NCBI GenBank assembly: GCA_902494625.1
Contig: CABUUB010000005.1
Coordinates: 1 to 57,179, forward strand
Source: an uncultured Collinsella sp.
GTDB lineage: Bacteria > Actinomycetota > Coriobacteriia > Coriobacteriales > Coriobacteriaceae
Reading direction: 5' to 3'
DNA: 57,179 nt
The translations under genes and the position numbers were made by a program. Numbering within the stretch: the first letter of the stretch is position 1; each line of letters begins with the position of its first letter. Of the stretch, positions 18,041 through 25,796 are shown in pieces. A model generated the notes under the pieces. It was not told the origin of the DNA and ran no database searches. It was given only the letters and a program-made list of their open reading frames with translations.

Positions 18041-18066
18041 AAAAGCCCTCTTCCAAGCGGAAGGGC
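18041..18066 (-). terminator. Terminator between upstream structured region and restriction gene
   Basis: On the minus strand GCCCTTCC-GCTT-GGAAgAGGGC is followed by TTTTA. It lies upstream of the restriction gene, so any transcript started further right would stop here unless read through. That is consistent with an attenuated leader or a separate small RNA. Confidence 0.65.
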
Positions 18067-18240
18067 GAGTTTTCAACGGTCCACGGTGTCGCAGGGTCCC
18101 AGGCGAAACCCGAAGACGCCGGGGGCTGTTGGAAACTCGCCCATCTCACAGCAACGTCACCCTAGGTTTTCAACGCTTTCCATGGCCGAAGGGCTTCTTA
18201 TAAGCCCGTAGGCTGTGGGAAGGGTTGGAAACCGGATATT
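18041..18240 (-). ncRNA. Candidate structured small RNA upstream of the restriction operon
   Basis: Two tandem long-range stems. GTTTTCAAC at 18069 pairs with GTTGGAAAC at 18128, and a second pair lies at 18166 and 18224; the spacings inside the pairs are 59 and 58 bases. The first stem extends to GGGCGAGTTT/AAACTCGCCC. On the minus strand the block ends in the terminator at 18041-18066, giving the outline of a transcript of about 200 nt. Transcription direction and function are inferred; no promoter is convincing. Confidence 0.4.
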
Positions 18241-18241
18241 T

Positions 18242-18316
18242 GGGTGAAATATCGGAGTGAAATATGTAGGCGAGCTGTTTTCATCATAGAACTTTCTTTC
18301 ACCCCTTTTTCACCCC
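18242..18316. promoter_or_regulatory. Right-end integrase/excisionase arm-type site candidates
   Basis: GGGTGAAATAT at 18242 and GAGTGAAATAT at 18255 face the inverted TTTCACCCC and TTTTTCACCCC at 18297-18316. They mirror the pair at the left end (6194-6247). Confidence 0.5.
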
Positions 18317-18349
18317 TCTATCGTCTATTTAGCCCTATCTATACAGAAG

Positions 18350-18379
18350 CAGGTCAGACGATTTATACCGTCTGACCTG
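18350..18379 (-). terminator. Hairpin just downstream of tRNA-Arg
   Basis: A perfect 11-bp inverted repeat (CAGGTCAGACG, 8-base loop) begins 11 bases beyond the tRNA 3' end on the minus strand. There is no clear U-tract (CTTCTG follows). It probably supplies an end for the tRNA transcript after insertion, and it belongs to the element. Confidence 0.5.
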
Positions 18380-18388
18380 TAATTTCTT

Positions 18389-18434
18389 CTGGTGCCCCCG
18401 GTGCGATTCGAACGCACGACACCCGCTTTAGGAG
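18389..18434. repeat. Right attachment site (attR), inside tRNA-Arg
   Basis: This 46-bp segment runs from the tRNA 3' CCA through the T-arm to the anticodon loop. It is repeated imperfectly at 6041-6086, and this copy keeps the tRNA intact. Confidence 0.8.
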
Positions 18435-18465
18435 AGCGGTGCTCTATCCCCTGAGCTACGGAGGC
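18390..18465 (-). tRNA. tRNA-Arg (anticodon CCT)
   Basis: 76 nt on the minus strand with encoded CCA. The acceptor stem is GCCTCCG with CGGGGGC (one G-U), the D-arm AGCTCAGGGGATAGAGC, the anticodon stem CCGCT/AGCGG with loop CTCCTAA (anticodon CCT, reading AGG), and the T-arm GTGCG/CGCAC with TTCGAAT. It is the integration target of the neighbouring element. Confidence 0.97.
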
Positions 18466-18527
18466 ATGTTGTATTAGTGTAGCAGATTTGCGCCACTACC
18501 ATGCAGCGCATAGCCGCTCTTCGAGAT

Positions 18528-18581
18528 AGTCGTCTGCGACGTTCTTTAATGACTGGTCGTTTAAGAGCGTCGCAGACGACT
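18528..18581 (-). terminator. Long inverted repeat after the PTS operon
   Basis: AGTCGTCTGCGACG and its near-perfect complement, extending to CTTTAA/TTAAGAG, with an 11-base loop. It starts 10 bases after the stop of the DUF956 gene. There is no strong U-tract; likely a 3'-end processing or terminator structure. Confidence 0.55.
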
Positions 18582-18590
18582 ACCCAACGA

Positions 18591-18989
18591 CTAGTTGCCT
18601 TTGTGGAAGAGGTTTTTGATAACGGAGGGGATGCTCTTGGCGCCCTTGGCCGTCACATCGATAAAGTCGGGCGAACGCACGAGCTTATCCTCGTCGACGT
18701 ACTTGCGGACCGCACGAAGCGTCTCTTTGTCGTCGCGCGTCGAAAACGTAAAGTGACCGTTGTCCTTGGTGAAAATGGCAAAACGCGTGATCTTCTTGGT
18801 GCCGCGCAAAACCTCGGCGGCAATATAGTCGACCTCGTCCCACGGGATCTGAATATAATCCTCGGGATTGCGCTCGTTGTAATACTCGAACGCCTTATTG
18901 CCCACCATCACGTTACCGTGGCTGGTAAGCCCCATCAGGCAGGTTGCCGGCGTTGCCAGATCGACCGTGCTGTTCTGAGATTGCGCCAT
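18591..18989 (-). CDS. DUF956 family protein, PTS-associated (ManO-like)
   Basis: 132 residues with no signal or membrane segment. GNVMVGNKAFEYYNERNPEDYIQIPW and FTFSTRDDKETLRAVRKYVDEDKLVRSPDF are typical of DUF956 proteins, which are encoded next to mannose-family PTS genes in Firmicutes and actinobacteria and have been proposed to regulate them. The ATG at 18989 is chosen because GGAGGGTGAGG lies just upstream; a longer frame to 19040 would swallow that site. It is separated from the EIID gene by 120 bases containing a terminator-like hairpin, so its expression may be partly uncoupled. Confidence 0.85.
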   Translation of the reverse strand: MAQSQNSTVDLATPATCLMGLTSHGNVMVGNKAFEYYNERNPEDYIQIPWDEVDYIAAEVLRGTKKITRFAIFTKDNGHFTFSTRDDKETLRAVRKYVDEDKLVRSPDFIDVTAKGAKSIPSVIKNLFHKGN

Positions 18990-19017
18990 GCGCGCCTCAC
19001 CCTCCAAATAAAACAAT

Positions 19018-19053
19018 CGGACCGCATCCAGTGTACCCACCGGGTGCGGTCCG
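19018..19053 (-). terminator. Terminator/attenuator between manZ and DUF956
   Basis: CGGACCGCA pairs with TGCGGTCCG over an 18-base loop and is followed on the minus strand by ATTGTTTTATTT. It would reduce read-through from the PTS genes into the DUF956 gene. Confidence 0.65.
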
Positions 19054-19109
19054 TTTCAATGGCTCAAAAGCCCTTGCCTAGCAATTCTCGGTCTTAAGCC
19101 GAAACGTGC

Positions 19110-20030
19110 TTACATGAAGCCGCAGACGCGACCGATGATGCCGATGGCGAAGAGAGCCAAGATGATGACGATCGGGCTGACCTTCTTCTTGAGGAGCTTG
19201 CAGACCAGCAGGGTCAGGCACACGGCGGCAAGGCCGGGGATGAGCTGATCGAGGTTGGCCTGAAGCGTGGTGACCTTCACCTGATCAAGGGCGTTAGCAC
19301 CGATGGAGTTATACATCGTCAGTGCTTCCTTGACACCCTCAGAACCGGAGGGCAGGTTAGCCCAGTCGATAAAGGCGCCAGCAGACTGCGTGACCTTAGA
19401 GACGACCGGGGTGAAGGAGATGGACACCCAGCGCTCGACCAGGGCGCCGATGATGAACATACCCAGGATGGAAGCACCCTCGGTGACCTTGCCCATCAGA
19501 CCGCCGGAGAGGTCCTTGGCGATGGAGGAGCCGACCTTGTAGCCAAACTCCTGCGTGTACCACAGGAAGGCGTAACGGATGATGTTCCACGCGAAGAAGA
19601 ACAGCAGCGGACCGGCGATGCTGCCGGACAGGGCCAGGGAAGCGCCCAGAGCGCCCAGAATCGGGCGAAGGGTGAACCAGAAGGCGGGGTCGCCGACGCC
19701 GGCGAGCGGGCCCATCATACCGACCTTGACGCCCTGAATGGCGACGTCGTCAATCGGGGCACCGTTGGCGCGCTCCTCCTCGAGAGCGAGGGTAACGCCA
19801 ATGACGGGGGCGGAAACATAGGGGTGGGTGTTATAGAACTCCAGGTGGCGCTTAAGAGCGGCAATCTGGTCATCCTTGTTGGTGTAGAGCTTCTTGATCG
19901 CAGGGATCATTGCGAAGCACCAGCCGCCGTTCTGCATACGCTCGTAGTTCCACGAGCCCTGAAGGAACTGATGACGGAAGCAAACCTTCTTGCGGTCAGC
20001 CTTGGTGAGCTGAATCTTGTTCTCTGCCAT
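19110..20030 (-). CDS. manZ: PTS mannose/fructose/sorbose-family IID component
   Basis: 306 residues. This is the membrane subunit that forms the sugar channel together with IIC. The N-terminus FRHQFLQGSWNYERMQNGGWCFAMIPAI is a hallmark of the EIID family. The C-terminal third carries hydrophobic segments, ending in VIILALFAIGIIGRVCGFM. AGGAGGGG precedes the ATG at 20030; an in-frame GTG at 20039 sits too close to that site. It lies 16 bases after manY. Confidence 0.93.
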   Translation of the reverse strand: MAENKIQLTKADRKKVCFRHQFLQGSWNYERMQNGGWCFAMIPAIKKLYTNKDDQIAALKRHLEFYNTHPYVSAPVIGVTLALEEERANGAPIDDVAIQGVKVGMMGPLAGVGDPAFWFTLRPILGALGASLALSGSIAGPLLFFFAWNIIRYAFLWYTQEFGYKVGSSIAKDLSGGLMGKVTEGASILGMFIIGALVERWVSISFTPVVSKVTQSAGAFIDWANLPSGSEGVKEALTMYNSIGANALDQVKVTTLQANLDQLIPGLAAVCLTLLVCKLLKKKVSPIVIILALFAIGIIGRVCGFM

Positions 20031-20046
20031 ATGTATCACTCCCCTC

Positions 20047-20865
20047 CTACTCGTAATCGTTCAGAATGTCGCCGAGCGGGTCACCGGAGCCACCGCCCAT
20101 GCCGCCACCCTGCTTGGCCAGATCCTTAAGGCCAAGGTAGATGAGGGCAAGGGAGATGCCGATGAGGCCAAGGGCAATCAGCGTGAGCTGAGGGATGGCA
20201 GCAAGGACAAAGCCGAGGATGAAGAACGGCCAGGTCTCCTTGGTGGCCATCATGTTGATGACCATGGCGTAACCGACGGAAGCGACCATGCCGCCGCCGA
20301 CAGCCATGCCGCCGGACAGCCAGTCGGGCATAGCGTTAAGCGCGTTGGTAACAGCCTCGGCCGGGATGATGCACAGAAGTACTGCCGGGATGGCGATACG
20401 AAGGCCCTGCATGAGGATGGCAGCGTACTGCCAGCGCTCGATGCCGGAGAAGTCGCCCTTCTCGGCGCAACCGTCCATGGCGTGAGCGATAGCGGTGGCC
20501 AGGGTACGGCAGATCATGGTCAGGAACAGACCAGCGACCGACAGCGGGACGGCGACGGCGATGGCGGCGGTAACGGCCTTGGCCGAATCAGTGGCGCCAC
20601 CGTTGAGGGCGAGCACCATGATGATCGAAGAAGCGACCGAGGCCAGAGCGGCGTCAGGCGCGACGGCGGCGCCGACGTTAGCCCAGCCAAGGGCCATCAT
20701 CTGGAGCGAACCGCCCAGGAGGATGCCCTCCTGAAGGTGACCGGTTACGAGACCGATAAGCGTGCATGCCACGAGCGGCTGATGGAACTGGAACTCATCC
20801 AGAATGCCTTCCATACCGGCAAGCAACGCGACAATCGCAACAAGCAGAATAGTGATTGCAGACAT
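20047..20865 (-). CDS. manY: PTS mannose/fructose/sorbose-family IIC component
   Basis: 272 residues and highly hydrophobic, with about eight membrane segments (VAIVALLAGMEGILDEFQFH start, then GLVTGHLQEGILLGGSLQMMALG). It is the translocating permease of a mannose-class PTS. It lies 18 bases downstream of the IIAB gene and is followed by IID, the canonical order. The glycine-rich C-terminus faces the cytoplasm. The transported sugar cannot be told from sequence; the family covers mannose, glucose, fructose, sorbose and N-acetyl amino sugars. Confidence 0.94.
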   Translation of the reverse strand: MSAITILLVAIVALLAGMEGILDEFQFHQPLVACTLIGLVTGHLQEGILLGGSLQMMALGWANVGAAVAPDAALASVASSIIMVLALNGGATDSAKAVTAAIAVAVPLSVAGLFLTMICRTLATAIAHAMDGCAEKGDFSGIERWQYAAILMQGLRIAIPAVLLCIIPAEAVTNALNAMPDWLSGGMAVGGGMVASVGYAMVINMMATKETWPFFILGFVLAAIPQLTLIALGLIGISLALIYLGLKDLAKQGGGMGGGSGDPLGDILNDYE

Positions 20866-20883
20866 GTATCGGACCCTCCTTTA

Positions 20884-21873
20884 CTATGCTTGAGCGGCCA
20901 GTTCGGCCTTAGCTTTCTTCAACATGGCGTCGAGATCCTCAGAGGAATCCGAAGGAACCTTGCGGACCTCGAACTTGACGCCCTTGGCCTTGAGGGCCTC
21001 GAGAGTCTTAACGTCATCATCGCCCATAGCGACGGCGTTGGTGACGACGACCTTGCCCTTGGAGTGAGCCATGGAACCAATGTTGACTTCCTTGATGTCG
21101 ACGCCGGCCTCGATGGCCTTAAGCAGATCCTGCGGGTTCTCGAAGAGCAGCATGGCCTTGGTGTCACCAAAGCGCGTGTCCTTGACGACCTCGGCCATCT
21201 TCTTGATGGGCACGACGTTGGCATGGACTCCCGGAGGGGCAGCCTGCTCGATCATGGTCTTGCGGAGCTCGTCGTGAGCAACGCCGTCGGAAACCACGAT
21301 GATGCGGTTGGGGTTGATCTGCTTGGTCCACGTGGTGGCCACCTGACCATGAAGCAGACGGGTGTCGATACGGACGTGGGCGATCTTGATGTGCCCATCG
21401 CCGATGACCGTTCCCGGAGGGATGGCGCCTGCAGGAGCAGCGGCGGCCGCAGCCGGCTTCTTCTCCTCGGGCTCCAGAGACTCGGGCTTGACACGCACGC
21501 CAGCCTTAGCCTCAGTCACGAGATGTTTTGCGATCGCATGTGCAGTGTTCTTTGCGTCAAAGCGCTGCGAATATGCCTCGATGAGCATAGGCAGGTTGAC
21601 ACCGGTGACGATAGCCCAGGAATCGTGGCCCTCGATGAGCCCGCTGATCTGGTTGAACGGCGTGCCGCCCCACAGATCAACGAGGAAGAGCACCTGCTCC
21701 TGGTCCTCGAAGGAAGCGACTGCTTCCTCGACCTTGGCACGGAAATCGTCGGGGCCCATGCTCGGCTCGAGCGAGACCACGGCAACAGACGGCTGATCGC
21801 CAAAGACCATCGAGCCCGTCTGCTTGATTCCAGCTGCCAAGTCCCCGTGGCTAGCAAGAACAATACTTACCAT
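20884..21873 (-). CDS. manX: PTS mannose-family IIAB component (fused IIA-IIB)
   Basis: 329-residue cytoplasmic phosphotransfer protein. The IIA domain (1 to about 125) accepts phosphate from HPr on H9 (LASHGDLAAG), with FLVDLWGGTPFN also typical. An Ala/Pro/Glu linker (about 130-155) joins the IIB domain, whose active H175 lies in RIDTRLLHGQVATTW. GGAGG lies seven bases before the ATG at 21873. It is the first gene of the operon manX-manY-manZ-DUF956. No LevR-type activator lies beside it. Confidence 0.95.
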   Translation of the reverse strand: MVSIVLASHGDLAAGIKQTGSMVFGDQPSVAVVSLEPSMGPDDFRAKVEEAVASFEDQEQVLFLVDLWGGTPFNQISGLIEGHDSWAIVTGVNLPMLIEAYSQRFDAKNTAHAIAKHLVTEAKAGVRVKPESLEPEEKKPAAAAAAPAGAIPPGTVIGDGHIKIAHVRIDTRLLHGQVATTWTKQINPNRIIVVSDGVAHDELRKTMIEQAAPPGVHANVVPIKKMAEVVKDTRFGDTKAMLLFENPQDLLKAIEAGVDIKEVNIGSMAHSKGKVVVTNAVAMGDDDVKTLEALKAKGVKFEVRKVPSDSSEDLDAMLKKAKAELAAQA

Positions 21874-22210
21874 CACATAACCTCCTTTTTGTCTACGTAT
21901 TTCCTACACGACATGAAAGGAGTATACCTGTTTGGATTGTGGAATTATAGCTAAATTCGCAAAAGGTTGGATTATTTGTTTAAACGTCTAAGTTTGTTAC
22001 AAATTGATTACGTTGCCGGTTTACAGCTTATTGCCTGCTAAAACGTGATTTGCAGATTGCTTTCAAAGACATATAGAAGTGCACTGTTCGTTAAGACCCC
22101 TTTTAGGTGGATCCCAATGCGTCTGCGTGCCGCCATTTTGTTTAAACAGACATGACTTGACTAACCGAAGCAAATATGTTTAGAACTCTAGCCCATGTAG
22201 TCATTGGATG
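21874..22210. promoter_or_regulatory. A+T-rich control region of the PTS operon
   Basis: 337 bases without a gene, upstream of manX. TTTGTTTAAAC occurs twice in the same orientation (21974-21984 and 22137-22147), each containing the 8-bp palindrome GTTTAAAC. I looked for a sigma-54 type -24/-12 element on the minus strand and did not find one. A promoter must lie here, but I cannot place it with confidence. Confidence 0.4.
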
Positions 22211-22639
22211 TTAGGCGATGTGGAGAGGGTTGGCGGCGTCGACGGCATCAGGGGCGTCGGAGAGGCCGTCAGGAGCAGCGTCTGCCGGGTCCTCGTCGGG
22301 GGTCTCGATCTGTTTGATCATTACCTCTTGGCCCTGCAGCAAATAGGTCTCGCCGCTACCGCACTGGGGACAGGTCTTGCCGTGCTCGACCGTCGCGTAG
22401 TCGCAGCCGCACGCCTCGCAATGTGTCACGGCCTCGACGGGCTCCACGATAAGCTCCGCGCCCTCGGTTATAGGCTTTTTATCTGCTGCCCAGCGCCAAG
22501 CGTCGAGCAGCAAGTCGGGAACGACGCCCGAGACCTCGCCCAGTAGCAACGTCACGCTCGAAACGCGACGCACGCCATGAGCGCGCGCCACATTCTCGAC
22601 ATCGCGAATAATGTGATACACAATCCCTAATTCATGCAA
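22211..22639 (-). CDS. hypA: HypA, hydrogenase nickel-incorporation protein
   Basis: 142 residues. It begins MHELGIV, whose first histidine is the nickel ligand in this family. The zinc domain has two CxxC pairs (CEACGCDYATVEHGKTCPQC). It delivers nickel to NiFe-hydrogenase precursors, usually with the GTPase HypB. The C-terminus carries an extra acidic Asp/Ala-rich tail of about 30 residues beyond the usual end (family about 113-120). It lies 193 bases downstream of the Fe-S oxidoreductase gene, far from hypFCDE at 50.6-55.7 kb, and no hypB is present in the window. Confidence 0.93.
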   Translation of the reverse strand: MHELGIVYHIIRDVENVARAHGVRRVSSVTLLLGEVSGVVPDLLLDAWRWAADKKPITEGAELIVEPVEAVTHCEACGCDYATVEHGKTCPQCGSGETYLLQGQEVMIKQIETPDEDPADAAPDGLSDAPDAVDAANPLHIA

Positions 22640-22782
22640 GGCGAATACCTTTCAACAATGGTTGATGCGATGTCAGCCAAACGTCAGCGAGCGGCGATCC
22701 AGGTGCCCCAGGTTGCCCCGAAACAAGGCGTCCGCTGGGCTTTTGCCCGCGGCGCCGAAGTTGAGGGGCAAGATGGGGTGCC

Positions 22783-22832
22783 TGGGCGCCGCGCAGCGTC
22801 GGCAGTGCCGCCGTTCGTTAGAACGGCGGAAC
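22783..22832 (-). terminator. Post-stop hairpin, shared family copy 1
   Basis: Directly after the oxidoreductase stop on the minus strand comes GGTTCCGCCGTTC-TAAC-GAACGGCGG, then CACTGCCGACGCTGCGCGGCG. The same layout follows hspR (36905-36956) and hypD (54565-54608). There is no U-tract. Confidence 0.6.
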
Positions 22833-25607
22833 CTAATGACCAAACTTAATCTTGATGGCGCGCTTGAGCGCATACTTGCCGAGGCTTGGGAGCTTTTGTT
22901 CGTATTTGACCATCGTTGAGCACTCGGGGCGGTCGCGATCCAGATGGATGGCGTCAAACGCACACTTGGTGGTGCACAGGCCGCAGCCGATGCACTTGTT
23001 GGGATCGACGATTGAGGCACCGCAGCCCAGGCAGCGGGCGGTCTCGGCGCGCACCTGCTCCTCGGTAAAGGTCTCAACGTACTCGCTAAACGGCGCGGCC
23101 TTCTCGCGTTCGCGGTCCACATGCGCAACCTCGCGGCTCGCGTTATCGTAGCTCTCGAGCACAACGTCGTCGCGGTCGAGCGCGGTGTAGCGGCGCTGGT
23201 TGCGGCCGATGGTGAGCGTGGAGCCCGGCTGCACAAAGCGATGGATGGACACGGCGGCCTCGTGACCGGCGGCGATGGCATCGATAGCAAAGCTCGGACC
23301 GGTATAGACGTCGCCGCCCACAAAGATGTCGGGCTCGGCGGTCTGATAGGTCTGGGGATCGGCAAGGGCGCCCTGGCCGCGGCCGAGCTCCACCTTGGAG
23401 CCAGCCAGCAGGTCGCCCCACACAATGGACTGGCCAATCGACATGATGACACGGTCGGCATCGACACGGCGCAGATCGTTCTCGTCGTACTCGGGCGCAA
23501 AACGGCCCTCGTCGTCAAAGACACGCGTGCAGCGCTTGAAGGTGATACCGCACACACGACCGGCCTCGTCCAGGTGAACCTCCTTGGGACCCCAGCCGCA
23601 GCTGATGTGCGCGCCGTCCTCAACGGCCTCGCGACGCTCCTCCTCGCTGGCGGGCATCTGCGCCTCGCTCTCCAGGCAGAACATCTCAACGTGCTCGGAG
23701 CCCAGACGGCAGGCGTTGCGGGCCACGTCGATGGCCACGTTGCCGCCGCCCACCACGATGGTGCGGCCGGGCAGCGCGTCGACCTTGCCGCTGTTGACCT
23801 CGCGCAAGAAGTCGACGGCCACGGTCACATCCTCGGCATCCTCGCCCGGAATGCCGGCAAGGCGGCCGCCCTGGCAGCCAATGGCCACGTAGAAGGCCTT
23901 AAAGCCCTGCGCGCGCAGCTCGTCGAGCGTCACGTCGCGACCGACCTCCACGCCATAGCGGAACTCGGCGCCCATCAGGCGAATGATCTCGACCTCGGCC
24001 TCGATAACATCCTTCTGCAGCTTAAAGCTGGGAATGCCATAGGTGAGCATGCCGCCCGGGCGCTCGTTTTTCTCGAACACGACGGGTTTGTAGCCCTTCT
24101 CGGCCAGATAGAAGGCGCAGGACAGACCGGCCGGACCGGCGCCGATGATGGCAATCTTCTGGTCGAAGCCGCCGGCACGCGTCGGGGTCACCACAGGTGG
24201 GACATAGCGAGTCGCGGCATCCAGATCGCGCTGGGCGATGAACTTCTTGACCTCGTCGATGGCCACGGCGGCGTCCACACGGCCGCGGGTACAGGCATCC
24301 TCACAGCGGCGGTTGCACACACGGCCGCAGATAGCGGGCAGCGGGTTCTCGCGCTTAATGAGTGCTAGGGCCTCGTCATAGCGACCCTGAGCCGCGAGCT
24401 TCAAATAGCCCTGAACGGCAACGTGCGCGGGGCAGGCCGTCTTGCAGGGAGCGGTGCCGGACTTGTGCGTCTCGATGCGGTTGTCGTTGCGGTAGTTGGG
24501 CGACCACTTGGTGTGGTCCCACTTGGTGGCGTCGGGCAGCTCCTGGCGCGGATACTCGGGCACCTGCCCGCCGGCCTTTTTGCTGCAGAGCTTCTGGCCG
24601 AGCTTGGCGGCGCCGGCCGGGCACACCTCAACGCAGCGACCGCAGGCCACGCACTTGTCCTTCTCGACCTTGGCGACATAGGCCGAGCGCGACAGGTTGG
24701 GCGTGTTGAACAGCTGAGAGGTGCGCAGGGCGTAGCACACGTTGACGTTGCAGTTGCAGATAGCGAAGATCTTGTTCTCGCCGTCGATATTGGTGATCTG
24801 GTGCACAAAGCCGTTGTCCTCGGCCTGGCGCAGGATGTCGTAGACCTCGTCGCGCGTCACGTAATGGCCGCGGTCGGTCTCAACCACATAGTCGGCCATA
24901 TCGCCCACGGCAATGCACCAGTCGGCGGGGTCGTCGGCGCAGCCCTCACCCATCACGCGACGGCTCGCGCGGCAGCTGCAGGTGCTAGCGGCATATTTGC
25001 CATCGTATTTGTCGAGCCAATGCTCGATATGCTCGATCGGCACCGACGTGCTCGCGGCATCGATAGCCTTCTCGACCGGAATGACATGCATGCCGATGCC
25101 GGCACCACCGGGCGGCACCATCGGCGTGGCCTTGGACAGCGGTCCCTTGGACGCCTGCTCAAAGAACTTGGCATAGACCGGGTGCTCCTCGAGCTGGCTC
25201 ACGCGCATGTTGAGGAACTCGGCGGAACCCGGCACCAGCATGGGCAGCACCCACTGCTTGGCGCGCTCGGGGTTTTCCCAGTTGTACTCGAGCAGACCCG
25301 TGTAGCTCATGTCGTCGAGCATCTTCTCGATATCGGCTTCGGGCATGCCGGTGAGCTTGACCATCTCAGGCAGCGTATAGGGACGGCGCATCTTCATCTT
25401 GCAGAGCACTTCGGCCTGCTCGTCGGTTGCAGCCTCGGCAAACGACCAGTACTCGTAGCCCAGCAGCTCATCGCGATGCAGCAGACGGTTGGTGCAGTGC
25501 TCGCACAGCTTGACGATGGCCTCGCGCGGATGCTCCGGCAGCGGCAGCACGAACTCCGAACCGATGTCGGGCTCGGTGTAGCTAATCCCCGGTCCGTTGA
25601 GAATCAT
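22833..25607 (-). CDS. Large Fe-S flavin oxidoreductase (GltD-like core)
   Basis: 924 residues. The N-terminal 300 are a cysteine-containing region with a winged-helix-like stretch (YTLPEMVKLTGMPEADIEKML) and several cysteine clusters (CSCRASRRVMGEGC, CNCNVNVC). A ferredoxin-like CVACGRCVEVCP lies near 318. The glutamate-synthase beta-subunit core follows: PCKTACPAHVAVQGYL, ICGRVCNRRCEDAC, the FAD loop IIGAGPAGLSCAF (about 484) and the NADPH loop VVGGGNVAIDVARN. A C-terminal ferredoxin (CLGCG, CIGCGLCTTKC) ends it. It probably passes electrons between NAD(P)H and a ferredoxin partner; the substrate is unknown. GAAGGGA precedes ATG 25607. The divergent TetR gene and shared operators imply local repression. 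Confidence 0.85.
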   Translation of the reverse strand: MILNGPGISYTEPDIGSEFVLPLPEHPREAIVKLCEHCTNRLLHRDELLGYEYWSFAEAATDEQAEVLCKMKMRRPYTLPEMVKLTGMPEADIEKMLDDMSYTGLLEYNWENPERAKQWVLPMLVPGSAEFLNMRVSQLEEHPVYAKFFEQASKGPLSKATPMVPPGGAGIGMHVIPVEKAIDAASTSVPIEHIEHWLDKYDGKYAASTCSCRASRRVMGEGCADDPADWCIAVGDMADYVVETDRGHYVTRDEVYDILRQAEDNGFVHQITNIDGENKIFAICNCNVNVCYALRTSQLFNTPNLSRSAYVAKVEKDKCVACGRCVEVCPAGAAKLGQKLCSKKAGGQVPEYPRQELPDATKWDHTKWSPNYRNDNRIETHKSGTAPCKTACPAHVAVQGYLKLAAQGRYDEALALIKRENPLPAICGRVCNRRCEDACTRGRVDAAVAIDEVKKFIAQRDLDAATRYVPPVVTPTRAGGFDQKIAIIGAGPAGLSCAFYLAEKGYKPVVFEKNERPGGMLTYGIPSFKLQKDVIEAEVEIIRLMGAEFRYGVEVGRDVTLDELRAQGFKAFYVAIGCQGGRLAGIPGEDAEDVTVAVDFLREVNSGKVDALPGRTIVVGGGNVAIDVARNACRLGSEHVEMFCLESEAQMPASEEERREAVEDGAHISCGWGPKEVHLDEAGRVCGITFKRCTRVFDDEGRFAPEYDENDLRRVDADRVIMSIGQSIVWGDLLAGSKVELGRGQGALADPQTYQTAEPDIFVGGDVYTGPSFAIDAIAAGHEAAVSIHRFVQPGSTLTIGRNQRRYTALDRDDVVLESYDNASREVAHVDREREKAAPFSEYVETFTEEQVRAETARCLGCGASIVDPNKCIGCGLCTTKCAFDAIHLDRDRPECSTMVKYEQKLPSLGKYALKRAIKIKFGH

Positions 25608-25700
25608 GGTTGTCCCTTCTCTTGCCACAGCCCGGCGGGACCGCGGCACCCCTCTTTTTTTGCAGGCCGGGCATGCCCCCATGCCGTTCACCCGCCATTG

Positions 25701-25738
25701 TTGACATTGTGTCAAAAATAGTATTGACGAACCGTCAA
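25701..25738. promoter_or_regulatory. Pair of TetR-type operator palindromes
   Basis: TTGACATTGTGTCAA (25701-25715) and TTGACGAACCGTCAA (25724-25738) both fit TTGACR-N3-YGTCAA and have centres 23 bp apart, two helical turns. They lie between the divergent TetR and oxidoreductase genes and overlap promoter-like hexamers on the minus strand (TACTAT). Confidence 0.7.
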
Positions 25739-25796
25739 CAATATTCAAGACTGTTAGGCGAACGGTCAGGCAAAAGAGGATGAAAGGCGGCAAAAC

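Larger units (their letters stand above)
6041..18434. mobile_element. Integrative mobilizable element at tRNA-Arg(CCT)
   Basis: A 12.4-kb insertion is bounded by imperfect 46-bp direct repeats of the tRNA-Arg 3' half (6041-6086 and 18389-18434). It encodes, left to right, a tyrosine integrase, an unknown protein, an HTH protein, a DnaB-like ATPase, a MobC-like protein, a VirD4-type coupling protein and a relaxase. Divergent restriction cargo follows. No VirB4, pilus or other mating-channel gene is present, so it should rely on a helper conjugation apparatus and is classed as an IME rather than a self-transmissible ICE. The ends are A+T-rich, while the mobilization genes are strongly G+C-rich. 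Confidence 0.85.

Noticed and set aside
15688..18042. Open frame of 784 codons on the plus strand across the restriction gene
   Set aside because: Antisense to a gene with intact methyltransferase motifs; its translation is low-complexity Val/Leu/Arg/Glu with no domain.
18041..18240. Type III toxin-antitoxin locus
   Set aside because: The layout is similar, but the downstream gene is a complete restriction-methylation enzyme and no ToxN-like protein is present. Kept only as a candidate regulatory RNA.
20017..21954. Open frame of 645 codons on the plus strand across the PTS genes
   Set aside because: Complement of manX-manY-manZ; His/Asp/Gly-biased composition and no start signal.
21880..22200. 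Sigma-54 promoter for the mannose PTS operon
   Set aside because: No TGGCAC-N5-TTGC element on the minus strand, and no LevR-type activator gene beside the operon.
22640..22782. Nickel/cobalt riboswitch upstream of hypA
   Set aside because: Some hairpins are present, but the conserved core of the known nickel/cobalt riboswitch could not be traced.
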